DNA from: Zobellia laminariae
GTDB lineage: Bacteria > Bacteroidota > Bacteroidia > Flavobacteriales > Flavobacteriaceae
DNA: 64,000 bases
Reading direction: 5' to 3'
Assembly (NCBI RefSeq): GCF_009725995.1
Contig: NZ_RCNS01000002.1
Span: 620,001-684,000, forward strand
The notes under the pieces were generated by a model. It was not told where the DNA came from, did not search any database, and saw only the letters and a program-made list of their open reading frames with translations. Numbering within the stretch: position 1 is the stretch's first letter; every line of letters begins with the position of its first letter. Below are positions 35,777 through 44,521 of the stretch, in pieces. The position numbers and the translations under genes are program-made.

Positions 35777-36247
35777 ATGTTGAAAAAGAGTTATAAAACC
35801 TATTTTTTGCTTTCTCTTGTGCTTATTGTATGGGGATTATTGGGGTATGAAATTATCAAAACAATAAACCCAGCCGAGGATAATTCGCCAACTTTAACGA
35901 CTTCTGAAAAGTTTGTTCCAAAGACCATTAAGGAGAGAGATACTTTTAGTATCACGGCTAATTATAGAGATCCATTTTTGGGCACAATAACAAATGAAAA
36001 TGTAGCAAAGAAGCCTAAAATAAAAAGAGTAAAAAAGATAGAGGCTCCTTCAAAACAGGTATCATATTCCGGTTTCATAACTGAAACAAATACGGGCAAT
36101 AAAATTTTTTTTATTACTATTGGAAACCAACAGCACATGATGTCTTTAGGTGAAGTGCAAGATAGTGTTAAGTTGATCTCTGGTAATAAAGAAACGGTTA
36201 AAATCCGTTATGGAAATGTTTCTAAAACCATACCCTTGTCTGAATGA
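35777..36247 (+). CDS. GspC/PilP-like secretion-system periplasmic protein
   Basis: 156 aa. One N-terminal transmembrane helix (~8-27), a disordered linker, the motif YRDPFLG (~57-63) seen in GspC/PilP-type proteins, a Lys-rich stretch, and a small beta domain (SYSGFITETNTGNKIFFITI, MSLGEVQDSVKLI) like the GspC homology region. In type II systems and type IV pili this protein bridges the inner-membrane platform to the secretin. First gene of a tightly overlapping five-gene set; its stop overlaps the next start (ATGA). Confidence 0.65.
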   Translation: MLKKSYKTYFLLSLVLIVWGLLGYEIIKTINPAEDNSPTLTTSEKFVPKTIKERDTFSITANYRDPFLGTITNENVAKKPKIKRVKKIEAPSKQVSYSGFITETNTGNKIFFITIGNQQHMMSLGEVQDSVKLISGNKETVKIRYGNVSKTIPLSE

Positions 36248-37509
36248 GGTGGGGTGATAAAATTAAGGCGGGCTCATTACAGTTTGTACTCTTTATAGGA
36301 GCAATTATAGCAGTATTGCTAATGATGTTTGTTTTAATAGCTCATACTCAAAACCTTTTCAATAAAAAAACAGTTTTAATTGTAGACTTAGTTCAAGCAG
36401 CTAATTTTGGAATTGATTCTTCTTTAAATCAGCAAATTCCAACTGATAATAACACAGAGCTATTATATCAACTTGATAAACCAATTTCAATAAAAACACA
36501 AAAAGAGTATTGGGGAATTTTTGAAGAAATCACATCCACGGCAGTGCATGGGAAATTAAATTTTACTAAAACAGCCCTTGTAGGAAGCAATGGTTATGAA
36601 CTACCAGCTCTATACCTACGGGATAAACAACGCCCTTTGATTTTGGCTGGAAATACTAGAATTACCGGAGATGCATATCTACCGGAACAGGGAATAAGAA
36701 TGGGGAATATTTCAGGAAACTCTTATGCTCACAATCAATTACTTTATGGTGAAAAAAGAAAAAGTAAAGGGGAGTTACCTAGAATTAATTCAACAATTTT
36801 AAAACAAATAAAACAGCTTGCCACAAATGGATACCTAGATAGGGAACAGGAAATTTCTTTAAAAAAAGGTTTGGTGTTTAAAAACTCTTTTGAGTCTCCC
36901 ACTGTTTTTGTTAATGAACGGGTTATATACTTAGAAGATGTTTTGCTATCAGGAAATATTGTAATTTCTGCATCTGATAAAATTATTGTAGAACCTAGTT
37001 CGCAATTACGAGATGTAGTTTTAATTGCCCCTGAGATTTTGGTAAAAGATGGTGTAAAAGGTAATTTTCAGGCTATTGCAACTAAGAATATTTATATAGG
37101 GCGCAATTGTAATCTTTCATATCCGTCTGCTTTAGTTGTTAGTAATTTATTCTATAATTCTAATAAGAATACAGAAAGCGATGCTAAAATAGTAGTGAGT
37201 TCTTTTTCAAAAATTAAAGGTGTTTTAGTATATCTTACAAATAATGATAAGCAATCAAATGCCCCGGCTATCAAAATAGATAAAAATGCAATTATACACG
37301 GGGAAATCTATTGTGAGAAAAACTTAGAACTTAAAGGGTCTGTATTTGGCAATGTAACGACGGATGCTTTTATAGCTTTGGAAAATGGGAGTATTTATCA
37401 AAATCATATATACAATGGAGTAATTAATCGAAATAGTTTAACAAATGAATATGGAGGTTTGTTAAATGAATTTAACCCATCAAAAAAAGTGTTGAAATGG
37501 TTGTATTAA
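36244..37509 (+). CDS. Membrane-anchored protein with polymer-forming-like beta repeats, in the pilin cluster
   Basis: 421 aa. One transmembrane helix near the N-terminus (FVLFIGAIIAVLLMMFVLIAH, ~14-34). The C-terminal two thirds contain many short beta turns (DVLLSGNIVISASDKIIVEP, LRDVVLIAPEILVKDGVKGN, LELKGSVFGNVTTDA) that suggest a right-handed beta-helix or bactofilin-like fold. Similar genes accompany pseudopilins in Bacteroidota, but I do not recognise a named family. Overlaps the preceding gene by 4 bp and the following prepilin by 13 bp, so it is part of the same transcript and probably of the same envelope machine. Confidence 0.6.
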   Translation: MRWGDKIKAGSLQFVLFIGAIIAVLLMMFVLIAHTQNLFNKKTVLIVDLVQAANFGIDSSLNQQIPTDNNTELLYQLDKPISIKTQKEYWGIFEEITSTAVHGKLNFTKTALVGSNGYELPALYLRDKQRPLILAGNTRITGDAYLPEQGIRMGNISGNSYAHNQLLYGEKRKSKGELPRINSTILKQIKQLATNGYLDREQEISLKKGLVFKNSFESPTVFVNERVIYLEDVLLSGNIVISASDKIIVEPSSQLRDVVLIAPEILVKDGVKGNFQAIATKNIYIGRNCNLSYPSALVVSNLFYNSNKNTESDAKIVVSSFSKIKGVLVYLTNNDKQSNAPAIKIDKNAIIHGEIYCEKNLELKGSVFGNVTTDAFIALENGSIYQNHIYNGVINRNSLTNEYGGLLNEFNPSKKVLKWLY

Positions 37510-37829
37510 AACGGTTGAAGTCGTCTACATTAATGGAAACCTTAGTGGCGACTGTTTTAATAATAGTTATTTTTTTGATCTCTAGCATGGTTATGAATTC
37601 TATTTTCTCCAATAGTCTAAAGCAGAAGCATACTGATGTTTCTACAAGATTACATGAATTACAATATAAGTTTCAAAATGGAGCAATAATGTTACCTTAC
37701 TTTGAAGAGTTTAATTCTTGGGAAATCTCAGTTTTATCAAAAAGAAAAGATAAGTCCAATATTATAATTTTTAGAGGAATAGATAAGATTACCAATAACT
37801 CATTAGAATATACTAAAGTTGATAATTAG
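37497..37829 (+). CDS. Type IV prepilin-like protein (pseudopilin 1)
   Basis: 110 aa. A short basic leader (MVVLKRLKSS) precedes TLMETLVATVLIIVIFLISS, the N-terminal hydrophobic helix of class III prepilins with the diagnostic Glu at +5. The leader would be cut by a prepilin peptidase, which is not encoded nearby. The remaining ~70 residues form a small, divergent globular part. Typical of minor pseudopilins (GspH/I-like). Confidence 0.75.
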   Translation: MVVLKRLKSSTLMETLVATVLIIVIFLISSMVMNSIFSNSLKQKHTDVSTRLHELQYKFQNGAIMLPYFEEFNSWEISVLSKRKDKSNIIIFRGIDKITNNSLEYTKVDN

Positions 37830-38289
37830 ATTTAACAAAATACCTTCATTTACTTTGAATGAAATGGTTGTGGTGCTGTTGATAACCGTAATTGTAGTGG
37901 GAATGGGATTCTCCGTACTTAGTTTAGTTCAAAAGCAAATGACAGGAATACAATACAACTACGGGAATAGCACAGAGATTAACCTTTTACGGCAATCATT
38001 GTGGGTTGATTTGGCGCGCTTTGAAATTATAAGCTACAATGAACAAAATCAGATATTAACATGTGAAAGCGAAATTGAAGCGGTCAATTACAAATTCTCA
38101 AAAGAAATGATCATAAAAGGAAAAGATACTTTTAATTTAAATCTTGAAAATTATATATTCTATTTTGATAATCAAGAGCGTACTAATGGAGATGTTGATG
38201 CTGTTAATATAAGATTTGGTAAAGAATATGGAGAGGAAAAACTCTTTGTTTTTAAGAGTAATTCTGCAACAACATATATGAATCAATAG
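37819..38289 (+). CDS. Type IV prepilin-like protein (pseudopilin 2)
   Basis: 156 aa from a TTG start overlapping the previous gene by 11 bp. Leader MIIRFNKIPS, then FTLNEMVVVLLITVIVVGMG with the +5 Glu of the prepilin signature. The globular part (NLLRQSLWVDLARFE, NYIFYFDNQERTNGDV) is like GspJ-type minor pseudopilins. With pseudopilin 1 it would form the tip or body of a short periplasmic pseudopilus. Confidence 0.78.
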   Translation: MIIRFNKIPSFTLNEMVVVLLITVIVVGMGFSVLSLVQKQMTGIQYNYGNSTEINLLRQSLWVDLARFEIISYNEQNQILTCESEIEAVNYKFSKEMIIKGKDTFNLNLENYIFYFDNQERTNGDVDAVNIRFGKEYGEEKLFVFKSNSATTYMNQ

Positions 38290-38291
38290 AT

Positions 38292-39425
38292 ATGGGGTTC
38301 AAACTAGGGCAAAATGTAAAGCAAGAGGTTCAATCTGGTAAAAAAGATAGTTTGACCAGACTTCTTCAGACAGAAGTTACGTGGTTTGGTACTTTTTTTG
38401 GAAACAAAAAGAAAGAAGATTTTTATACCGAGATAGGAGTTCTTTTAAAAGCAGGTATAAATCTACGTGGTGCATTAACCATTTTGAAAGATAATCAGAA
38501 CAAAGAAAAATTAAGTTCTTTTTTTGGTAGTATGGAAGAAGCTTTGGTATCAGGAAAAAGCTTTAATGAAATTATACGAGACAGAAAGGAGTTTTCGGAA
38601 TATGAATACTATTCTGTTAAAATAGGAGAAGAAACGGGTAACCTCATTAAAATAACAGAGGAGTTAGGAAAATTTTATACTAGAAAAAATGAGCAGCGTA
38701 GAAATCTAATGAATGCGCTAACTTATCCGGTAATTATTTTAACAACGGCATTATTAGTGGTTGTATTTATGTTACGAATGATAGTACCCATGTTTGAAGA
38801 TATTTTTAGGCAGAATAAGGTAGAACTTCCCGCTATAACAAAGATGATAATTAGCGCATCTAATTTCATAAAGGACTATGGATGGGTAGTTTTAATAGTA
38901 TTATTATCTATAGCAGTACTAAGAAAAACTTTCTCTAAAAAGATATGGTTTAGGAGAAATAAAGATTACTTCTTGCTTAAGATACCCTATTTGGGCCAGT
39001 TTATTAAAACGGTGTACCTATCACAATTTACACAAGCAGTTTCTTTGTTAACATCGTCTAAGATACCAATGCTCAATAGTATACAGATGGTTAAAAAAAT
39101 GATTAGTTTCATTCCTTTGCAAGAGGCATTAACTAATGTAGAAGCAGGAATATTAAAGGGGTTAAGTTTAAATGAAAGTTTAAAGGCTAATAAAATTTTT
39201 GACAATAAAATGATTGCTCTTGTAAAAGTAGCGGAGGAAACCAATCAAACTCAGTTTATTTTTGAGCGTTTAAATGAGCAATATAATATTGAGGTTCAGC
39301 AAAAATCTAAACTTCTTTCGACGCTAATGGAACCTTTGATTATTATAATTGTTGGAATATTTGTTGGTGTTATTTTAGTCTCAATGTACCTTCCAATGTT
39401 TAGGTTAAGCAGTGTTTTGGGGTAA
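38292..39425 (+). CDS. gspF: GspF/PilC-family inner-membrane platform protein
   Basis: 377 aa. Two GspF domains: ~40-160 (FYTEIGVLLKAGINLRGALT, GEETGNLIKITEELGKFY) and ~240-365 (FTQAVSLLTSSKIPMLNSIQ, ALVKVAEETNQTQFIFERL). Each is followed by transmembrane helices (~140-165, ~195-212, ~345-370: IIIIVGIFVGVILVSMYLPMF). This is the polytopic platform that transmits ATPase motion to pilin assembly. Two bases after the second pseudopilin; last gene of the cluster. No GspE ATPase, GspD secretin, major pseudopilin or peptidase is encoded here, so these must be elsewhere if the machine works. Confidence 0.88.
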   Translation: MGFKLGQNVKQEVQSGKKDSLTRLLQTEVTWFGTFFGNKKKEDFYTEIGVLLKAGINLRGALTILKDNQNKEKLSSFFGSMEEALVSGKSFNEIIRDRKEFSEYEYYSVKIGEETGNLIKITEELGKFYTRKNEQRRNLMNALTYPVIILTTALLVVVFMLRMIVPMFEDIFRQNKVELPAITKMIISASNFIKDYGWVVLIVLLSIAVLRKTFSKKIWFRRNKDYFLLKIPYLGQFIKTVYLSQFTQAVSLLTSSKIPMLNSIQMVKKMISFIPLQEALTNVEAGILKGLSLNESLKANKIFDNKMIALVKVAEETNQTQFIFERLNEQYNIEVQQKSKLLSTLMEPLIIIIVGIFVGVILVSMYLPMFRLSSVLG

Positions 39426-39626
39426 AAAGAAATAAATATAATTAGGTTTCGGAATTGCAAATTAAAAATATCGAGCGGTAATAGAAAAAGGTTTCTACAA
39501 TGTTGTAATAAGCAAAAAATTAATGTTTAAATGTTACGAATAGAAGAGTTCTAATTCATCTGGAGCACGATAAATATTTATCTCTCGTATTATATTAAAC
39601 AAGTGCAAATAATAATAAAATATAAC

Positions 39627-40145
39627 TTAATCGATACTTTCAGCGATAAGCTTTAACAGAAAAGTTTCTCGTTCAATAGACATCCCTTTTTTATCACTTG
39701 TGGCCATTGTTTCTGTATTATGCTTTATGGCTTCGTGGATATTGATCCATTTGGCTTTCATCCCATTTTTTGTTTCGTATTGTTCCATATTTGGAATGCC
39801 CAGTTCTTTGCTAATATCGCATGTGTAGCAATAAGAAATCATATGTTGAACGTCAAAACCGGGCTTGTGCCAAGGTCTGTATTCTTCATATATGCCAAAG
39901 GGCTTAATGTTTCTAATATTTTGCGCTCCAGTCTCTTCACTAAGTTCTCGCATCATTCCTTCAATTTTATCTTCTCCAGAATCAAGACCTCCGCCTGGAA
40001 GGCTATAATCTTCATAGCGTTCAGTGTAGAGTAAAAGAATGGTATTTCCATGAATTGCGATACTCCTTGTAGCTAACCTCGTGAAAATAGATTTATTCTC
40101 TAACGTTTTTACTTCAGGATGGTAATGGGTTTTCAAATTTTGCAT
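39627..40145 (-). CDS. Nudix hydrolase
   Basis: 172 aa. The Nudix box is complete: GGLDSGEDKIEGMMRELSEE followed by TGA, matching Gx5Ex7REUxEExGU, at ~52-74. The N-terminal part (FTRLATRSIAIHGNTILLLY) and EEYRPWHKPGFDVQHMISYCY are usual strands of the fold. Hydrolyses a nucleoside diphosphate linked to some moiety; substrate unknown. Single gene on the minus strand. Confidence 0.9.
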   Translation of the reverse strand: MQNLKTHYHPEVKTLENKSIFTRLATRSIAIHGNTILLLYTERYEDYSLPGGGLDSGEDKIEGMMRELSEETGAQNIRNIKPFGIYEEYRPWHKPGFDVQHMISYCYTCDISKELGIPNMEQYETKNGMKAKWINIHEAIKHNTETMATSDKKGMSIERETFLLKLIAESID

Positions 40146-40294
40146 TCAGAAATTCAAATTTTTAAATTGAAAATAATAAGGAGGGCTACTTCTTGTACGT
40201 CGTCTTTTAGCGGAGTCAAAGCTATACCTATTTTTACATTCTTTAAGTACGGCTTAAGTATGATTTCCTAGATTTTAGGATATGAGCAAAATCT

Positions 40295-40807
40295 TCATTT
40301 TAAAACACCTTTTTTTGCTTCCCTCTTTCGTAAATAATGCATTGAACTTTTTCTGAAAATAAGGTAAGGGAAACTTATTCCAATGGCCAAAACGCATAAT
40401 ATGAATATGGCTTTTATCCCATTAGAATAGGTATATGAAAGTAATTTAACGAACTCATGTTCACTAAATTCTTTGCTACCTGCAAGTTCCACAAAACCAA
40501 TCATCATGCGGTACAAAAAGAGACCGGGTATCATTGGAATTACAGATGGAATAGCAATAGTTAATGGTGGTTTTTTAATGTAAAGGGCTAAAAAATAGCT
40601 AGAAAAACCGACCATTATCGCACCAAAAAAAGACGCAATAATAATGTTAAAATTGAAAAAGAGTAACCCTGTCTTTATAAAAACACCTGTGGCACCAAGA
40701 AAAAATATTGTTGCTAGTGAAGAACGATTTGCATTAAGCAATACAGCAAAGCCAATGGCAGCAATTCCTCCGGCAAAAGCTTTTAATATAAGATGAATAT
40801 AGTCCAT
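40295..40807 (-). CDS. ThrE-type threonine/serine exporter, small (ThrE_2/YjjB-like) subunit
   Basis: 170 aa with about five transmembrane helices (AFAGGIAAIGFAVLLNAN, TIFFLGATGVFIKTGLL, IASFFGAIMVGFSSYFLAL, IPSVIPMIPGLFLYRMMIG, AIFILCVLAIGISFPYLIF). The IPxxIPMIPGLFLY motif is characteristic of the C-terminal (DUF3815) half of ThrE. Three bases after the partner gene, so the two make a split exporter, as YjjP/YjjB do. Confidence 0.85.
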   Translation of the reverse strand: MDYIHLILKAFAGGIAAIGFAVLLNANRSSLATIFFLGATGVFIKTGLLFFNFNIIIASFFGAIMVGFSSYFLALYIKKPPLTIAIPSVIPMIPGLFLYRMMIGFVELAGSKEFSEHEFVKLLSYTYSNGIKAIFILCVLAIGISFPYLIFRKSSMHYLRKREAKKGVLK

Positions 40808-40810
40808 GTT

Positions 40811-41599
40811 TTAGAAGTTGAAAATTACAATTGAACAAATCATTCCTATGGCAATCATAATAGAAAATATTAATCCATTGGTAAGTCGTATTATTCCGTT
40901 TAACAAATTTCCATCTATAAAATCGATAAAGGAGTTGATTAAAGGAACACCCGGAATAAGAAATAAAACCGAAGTGGCAAATCCTTGTTCTAAGCCTCCT
41001 TCTGGAAAGAAATGTCTGAAAGTGCCTGCTATCATCGTTGCTGTAAATGCTGCCAGGAATACACACAAGTTTGGATTCAAATGAATACGGGTTGTTTCTT
41101 GCTTAACAAAAAGCCCAATAAAGGTAGCAGCAAAACAAACGGCCATTGAAAAGAGGTTTCCATCAGAAAGGAAACAAAACCCCGCACCCGCCAACGAAAC
41201 TGCACTTAAAATAACTAGCCGATTATATGAAGGTGTTTTTTCTAGCTTATCAAGCTCACTGCTAATGCGGTCTAATTCCCATTTGTCGTTTTCAATACTC
41301 ATGCCTATTAGGCTGATTCCTGAAACGATTTTGAAATTAACTCCTATGGGTATGGTCCGTTTTATATTATTGAAAACAGGTTCTTCTTGGCTATTTAGTA
41401 ACGTTAGTATAATTGCTCTATGCGTAATGAGTGCATCGGCATTCATGTCGTAAGCGTTGGCAATTCTGTGCAAAATTATTCTTATACGAGCGGTACAAGC
41501 ACCTGAACTTTGCAACATTGAACTGATTCTTAGTAGAATCATTCCAATTTTTTGAATTTCATTTTTCTCCAACTTTTTCATTTTAGTAAAAGTAACCAT
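40811..41599 (-). CDS. ThrE-type threonine/serine exporter, large (YjjP/DUF1212-like) subunit
   Basis: 262 aa (an internal ATG at 41581 is an alternative start). A soluble N-terminal part (~10-120, LRISSMLQSSGACTARIRII) with the family's amphipathic Gly-Ala-rich region precedes five transmembrane helices from ~130. These include IPGVPLINSFIDFIDGN, the conserved motif of the ThrE N-terminal half (DUF1212). Forms a complex with the small subunit encoded immediately downstream; exports Thr/Ser or related small acids. Confidence 0.87.
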   Translation of the reverse strand: MVTFTKMKKLEKNEIQKIGMILLRISSMLQSSGACTARIRIILHRIANAYDMNADALITHRAIILTLLNSQEEPVFNNIKRTIPIGVNFKIVSGISLIGMSIENDKWELDRISSELDKLEKTPSYNRLVILSAVSLAGAGFCFLSDGNLFSMAVCFAATFIGLFVKQETTRIHLNPNLCVFLAAFTATMIAGTFRHFFPEGGLEQGFATSVLFLIPGVPLINSFIDFIDGNLLNGIIRLTNGLIFSIMIAIGMICSIVIFNF

Positions 41600-41929
41600 A
41601 TACCAACAAATTTTGACTTGAATTGTTAAGGAATGCGGTACCTAATAAATGTTATTTTATAAGCTGATAACACCAATAATGGAAGGTAACTTACCTTAAA
41701 TTGGCAGTATTTAGGTTGATTGAAGACCCTACTTGTTTCTCTATTTCATTGGTTGCGATTATCAATTGCAATTATATCAAGGATAATTGCATTTTTTGGT
41801 GATTTTATTAAGTAGAAAACCGAGTTTAAATCTGCGTTAGAAAGATAGGGGAATATATGTATTATGGAATATATCCAATGTATCGGAATATTTCCTAATT
41901 TTGTATATTCCAAAAATGTATAAAAAACA
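41600..41929. other. Intergenic region with -7-like element and repeated dyads
   Basis: No gene seen. TAATTTTG (41896-41903) fits the Bacteroidota -7 consensus 26 bp before the GIY-YIG gene; a -33 element is not clear. Short symmetrical GGAATATATCC (41869-41879) and GGAATATTTCC (41885-41895) repeats overlap the expected promoter and could be operator sites. Confidence 0.5.
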
Positions 41930-43312
41930 ATGTCTCAGCAGTCCTATGCCATCGTTGCCGTAAATACGGTAGCAGTTACAGAACATTTTCATCGGCTTAT
42001 AGAAATCTCTGTTATACGGATTACTAACCAAATGGAAGTGGAGCGGTTTACAAGCTTACTAAATCCACAAATGCATATTGGTGCTGAATTAACCGAAGTT
42101 ACTGGTTTGGATGATGATATGGTTAGGTTTGAGCCTGTTTTTCGTGAAATAGCAGAAGAAATATTGCGTCTTCTTGAAGGGGCTATTTTGGTCTCTTTTT
42201 CGGATTTGGCTTATAGGGTTCTAAGAAGCGAGTTTAAGAAAATTGGATATAAGTTTGTAAACCCCACCTTATATATTTCTAAACTTGTAAATGAGCGCTT
42301 TCCGGAAGAATCAATGGATTTAAGGGGGCTATCCGAACATGTTGGTATTCCAGTCAATGACTTAAACCGTTGTGACGGTATGGCCACATGGACAGCAGCA
42401 TGGTTAGAGAAATTGGTTTTAAATAGTAATCAAAATGAAAATCATGCGGTAGAATATTATGATAGAAGAATGCTGTACCAACAGCGAGAAATGGAACTTA
42501 ATTCTTTACAACGAAAACCAGGGGTATATTACTTTAAGGATAGTAATGACGCAATCATTTACGTGGGTAAGGCCGTAAGATTAAGAGATAGGGTTAAAAG
42601 TCATTTTAACAGCAAGTTGGAGCGGGAGTATACTCTTTGCGAAGAAACCGATGATATAGATTTTGTTTACACGGGTAGTAATCTAATAGCAGAACTACTA
42701 GAATCTGACGAAATCAAGCTCCATCACCCTAAATATAATATTGCCCAAAAGAAACCTACTGCGCCTTTCATTATTGCTTCTAAGGAAAATAAAAAAGGTT
42801 ATCTGCAGCTTTCTATTATTCGCAAAGATTATCCGGATTCTGTTAACGAGGTATATTATAATAGAAATTCTGTTGCAGAAAAACTCATGGAGGTTTGCAA
42901 GGAATATAACCTTTGCCCAAAATTTTCTGGATTCCATAGAATTCAGGGTAAATGCAACCATGAAAAGATATCAAATTGCCCGTCTGCTTGCATGGGAGAG
43001 GAGGACCCTGAACTTTATAATGCTAGAGTAAAAACAGCATTGAAATTTCTAGAATCCAATCTTAATAATTTCGCAATTAAGTTGAAAGGAAGAAAAGAAG
43101 GGGAAATGGGTTTTGTACTAGTCCGTGACGGCGTTTACGCCGGATTCGGTTTTGTAGGAATGAACGATCAGATAGCCTCTCCAGAAGATTTTGAAAATTA
43201 CCTTGTCCATAAAACCCACTCTTATCATACCACTCGTATAATTGATACGTTCATCAGGAAGCCACAAAACAAGTCAAAAATTATTTATCTAGATAGTGAT
43301 GTATTGGTTTAA
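41930..43312 (+). CDS. Degenerate DnaQ-like exonuclease domain fused to UvrC-type GIY-YIG domain
   Basis: 460 aa. Residues ~5-165 align with the DnaQ/PolC proofreading-exonuclease fold, but the DxE motif is A10-V-N12 (YAIVAVNTVAV), and the later catalytic HN..FD region reads VSFSDLAYRVLRSEF. Catalysis by this half is therefore unlikely. Residues ~195-280 are an intact GIY-YIG nuclease (KPGVYYFKDSNDAIIYVGKA, LRDRVKSHF, E in LLESDEIKLHHPKYN). The C-terminal part has a Cys-rich stretch (CPKF..GKCNHEKISNCPSACMG) as in Cho/UvrC-like proteins of this type. The family (exonuclease plus GIY-YIG) is linked to DNA repair; the loss of exonuclease residues makes this one a probable structure-specific nuclease with a vestigial domain. 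Confidence 0.82.
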   Translation: MSQQSYAIVAVNTVAVTEHFHRLIEISVIRITNQMEVERFTSLLNPQMHIGAELTEVTGLDDDMVRFEPVFREIAEEILRLLEGAILVSFSDLAYRVLRSEFKKIGYKFVNPTLYISKLVNERFPEESMDLRGLSEHVGIPVNDLNRCDGMATWTAAWLEKLVLNSNQNENHAVEYYDRRMLYQQREMELNSLQRKPGVYYFKDSNDAIIYVGKAVRLRDRVKSHFNSKLEREYTLCEETDDIDFVYTGSNLIAELLESDEIKLHHPKYNIAQKKPTAPFIIASKENKKGYLQLSIIRKDYPDSVNEVYYNRNSVAEKLMEVCKEYNLCPKFSGFHRIQGKCNHEKISNCPSACMGEEDPELYNARVKTALKFLESNLNNFAIKLKGRKEGEMGFVLVRDGVYAGFGFVGMNDQIASPEDFENYLVHKTHSYHTTRIIDTFIRKPQNKSKIIYLDSDVLV

Positions 43313-43912
43313 CTAATAGATTAAAAATTCAGGAAAAACTTCATCTTTAAGTGCATTCCATTCTTCTTTTATGATGCTATAATACACATCAGTTCTGCTT
43401 TCTCCATTTGCAGCCACGTAGTTATTTCTAAAAACACCCTCTTTCTGAGCACCTAAATTTTCTATTGCTTTTTGAGACCTTAGGTTATCTCTATCTGTAC
43501 TAAATTGTATTCTTTTAAATCCAATCGTTTCAAAACCAAACTTCAATAATTCATACTTGCAGGCTTTGTTCAATCCTGTACCTTGAAAATCTGTACCATA
43601 CCATGTCCAGCCAATTTCACACTTTTTACTTGCGGCATTCACATTGCCGAATCTCGTACAACCGGCAACTTTATCAGTTTCCTTGTCAATAATTAAAAAT
43701 GGATAACAAAGACGGTTATTTTTGTCCTTAATCGTTTTTGCGATATAGTTTTTTAGCCCTTGTTCATTATTTACGCTCATGCCCATGTACTCCCAAATTT
43801 CTTTATCGAAGATGATATCTTTGAGTTCTTCATTTCTTGGATTATCAAAAGGAAGAAGCAACACTCTATCGTTTTCAAGTTGAATGTCTGATTTTAGAAT
43901 TTTTACTTTCAT
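43313..43912 (-). CDS. GNAT N-acetyltransferase (RimJ/RimL type)
   Basis: 199 aa. GNAT fold of the RimJ/L branch: RVLLLPFDNPRNEELKDI at the start, GCTRFGNV and CEIGWTWYGTDFQGTGLNKA (acetyl-CoA loop, Q/G-x-G-x-G/A), GFKRIQFSTDRDNLRSQKAI and GAQKEGVFRNN, typical of ribosomal-protein or small-molecule acetyltransferases. Convergent with the GIY-YIG gene, with adjacent stop codons. Confidence 0.87.
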   Translation of the reverse strand: MKVKILKSDIQLENDRVLLLPFDNPRNEELKDIIFDKEIWEYMGMSVNNEQGLKNYIAKTIKDKNNRLCYPFLIIDKETDKVAGCTRFGNVNAASKKCEIGWTWYGTDFQGTGLNKACKYELLKFGFETIGFKRIQFSTDRDNLRSQKAIENLGAQKEGVFRNNYVAANGESRTDVYYSIIKEEWNALKDEVFPEFLIY

Positions 43913-44202
43913 TTTTTAAGCTTGTTGCCAACTTTATTGGTTAAATGGTTAAGAACGTCATTTAGAAATTAAAAACCTAATAGAGAGTCCGTGGAGACCA
44001 TGATAAGGAGAAATGGTTGTAGATTTTTAATAGATTTAATTGTATTTCTCATAAATCCGTAGCGTACGATATCCAATTAATTATTTTATTTGTCGCTGCA
44101 TTTTTATTTACAATATCTAGATATCTGAAGTACAGTTTAAATAATGCATGATTACCACTTAAAGCGATTGCTTTTAAGTTGACTGAGTCATACTAAAATA
44201 GG

Positions 44203-44235
44203 TTTTTTACATAGTGTAAGCCCCTATGTAAAAAA
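44203..44235. promoter_or_regulatory. 12-bp perfect dyad upstream of the carotenoid promoter
   Basis: TTTTTTACATAG and CTATGTAAAAAA are perfect complements around a 9-nt centre. The dyad lies 24 bp upstream of the -7-like TACTTTTG, overlapping where the -33 region should be, so it may be a regulator-binding site; the T/A tracts also allow a terminator for either direction. Confidence 0.6.
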
Positions 44236-44258
44236 TAGGCGAGTTTGAAAAAGATTAT

Positions 44259-44266
44259 TACTTTTG
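44259..44266 (+). promoter_or_regulatory. -7-like promoter element of the carotenoid operon
   Basis: TACTTTTG matches the Bacteroidota -7 consensus TAnnTTTG. No TTG-type -33 element lies at the usual 17-23 bp spacing, so expression may depend on an activator or another sigma factor. Confidence 0.5.
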
Positions 44267-44339
44267 CAACAGACATTTACTAAGATTTTAGAGTTGCTTT
44301 AGAGAGGATTAACCTACTGCCTAACAATTCAATAAAAAC

Positions 44340-44399
44340 GGAGTGTATGCAACCTATCTTTAACTACCGTAACGTTACGGTTAAGATAAATTGCACTCC
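44340..44399 (+). promoter_or_regulatory. 60-nt leader hairpin before the carotenoid operon
   Basis: Outer stem GGAGTG..CACTCC, middle stem TATCTTTAAC..GTTAAGATA, and inner perfect palindrome CCGTAACGTTACGG (44367-44380), with a bulge on the 5' side. In the leader RNA this would be a long, stable structure; in DNA it would be a cruciform or operator. No T-run follows, so it is not a plain terminator. Confidence 0.65.
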
Positions 44400-44521
44400 T
44401 TTATAGAAATTATTTAATGAGTGAATTCCAATACCTAACAGGGTTAAGATCTGGGCATAAAATCTATAATTACAGTACCAATAAACTTTTACTGGCATAG
44501 CATACAGGAAAAACTTTAACT

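Larger units (their letters stand above)
43913..44521. other. Intergenic region and long leader of the carotenoid operon
   Basis: No gene. Contains a -7-like element, two large dyads (listed separately) and ~255 nt between the presumed transcription start (~44273) and the lycopene cyclase start codon. No known riboswitch was recognised in it. Confidence 0.6.

Noticed and set aside
44340..44399. Known riboswitch or intrinsic terminator before the carotenoid operon
   Set aside because: No consensus of a familiar riboswitch class was recognised and no T-run follows the stem.
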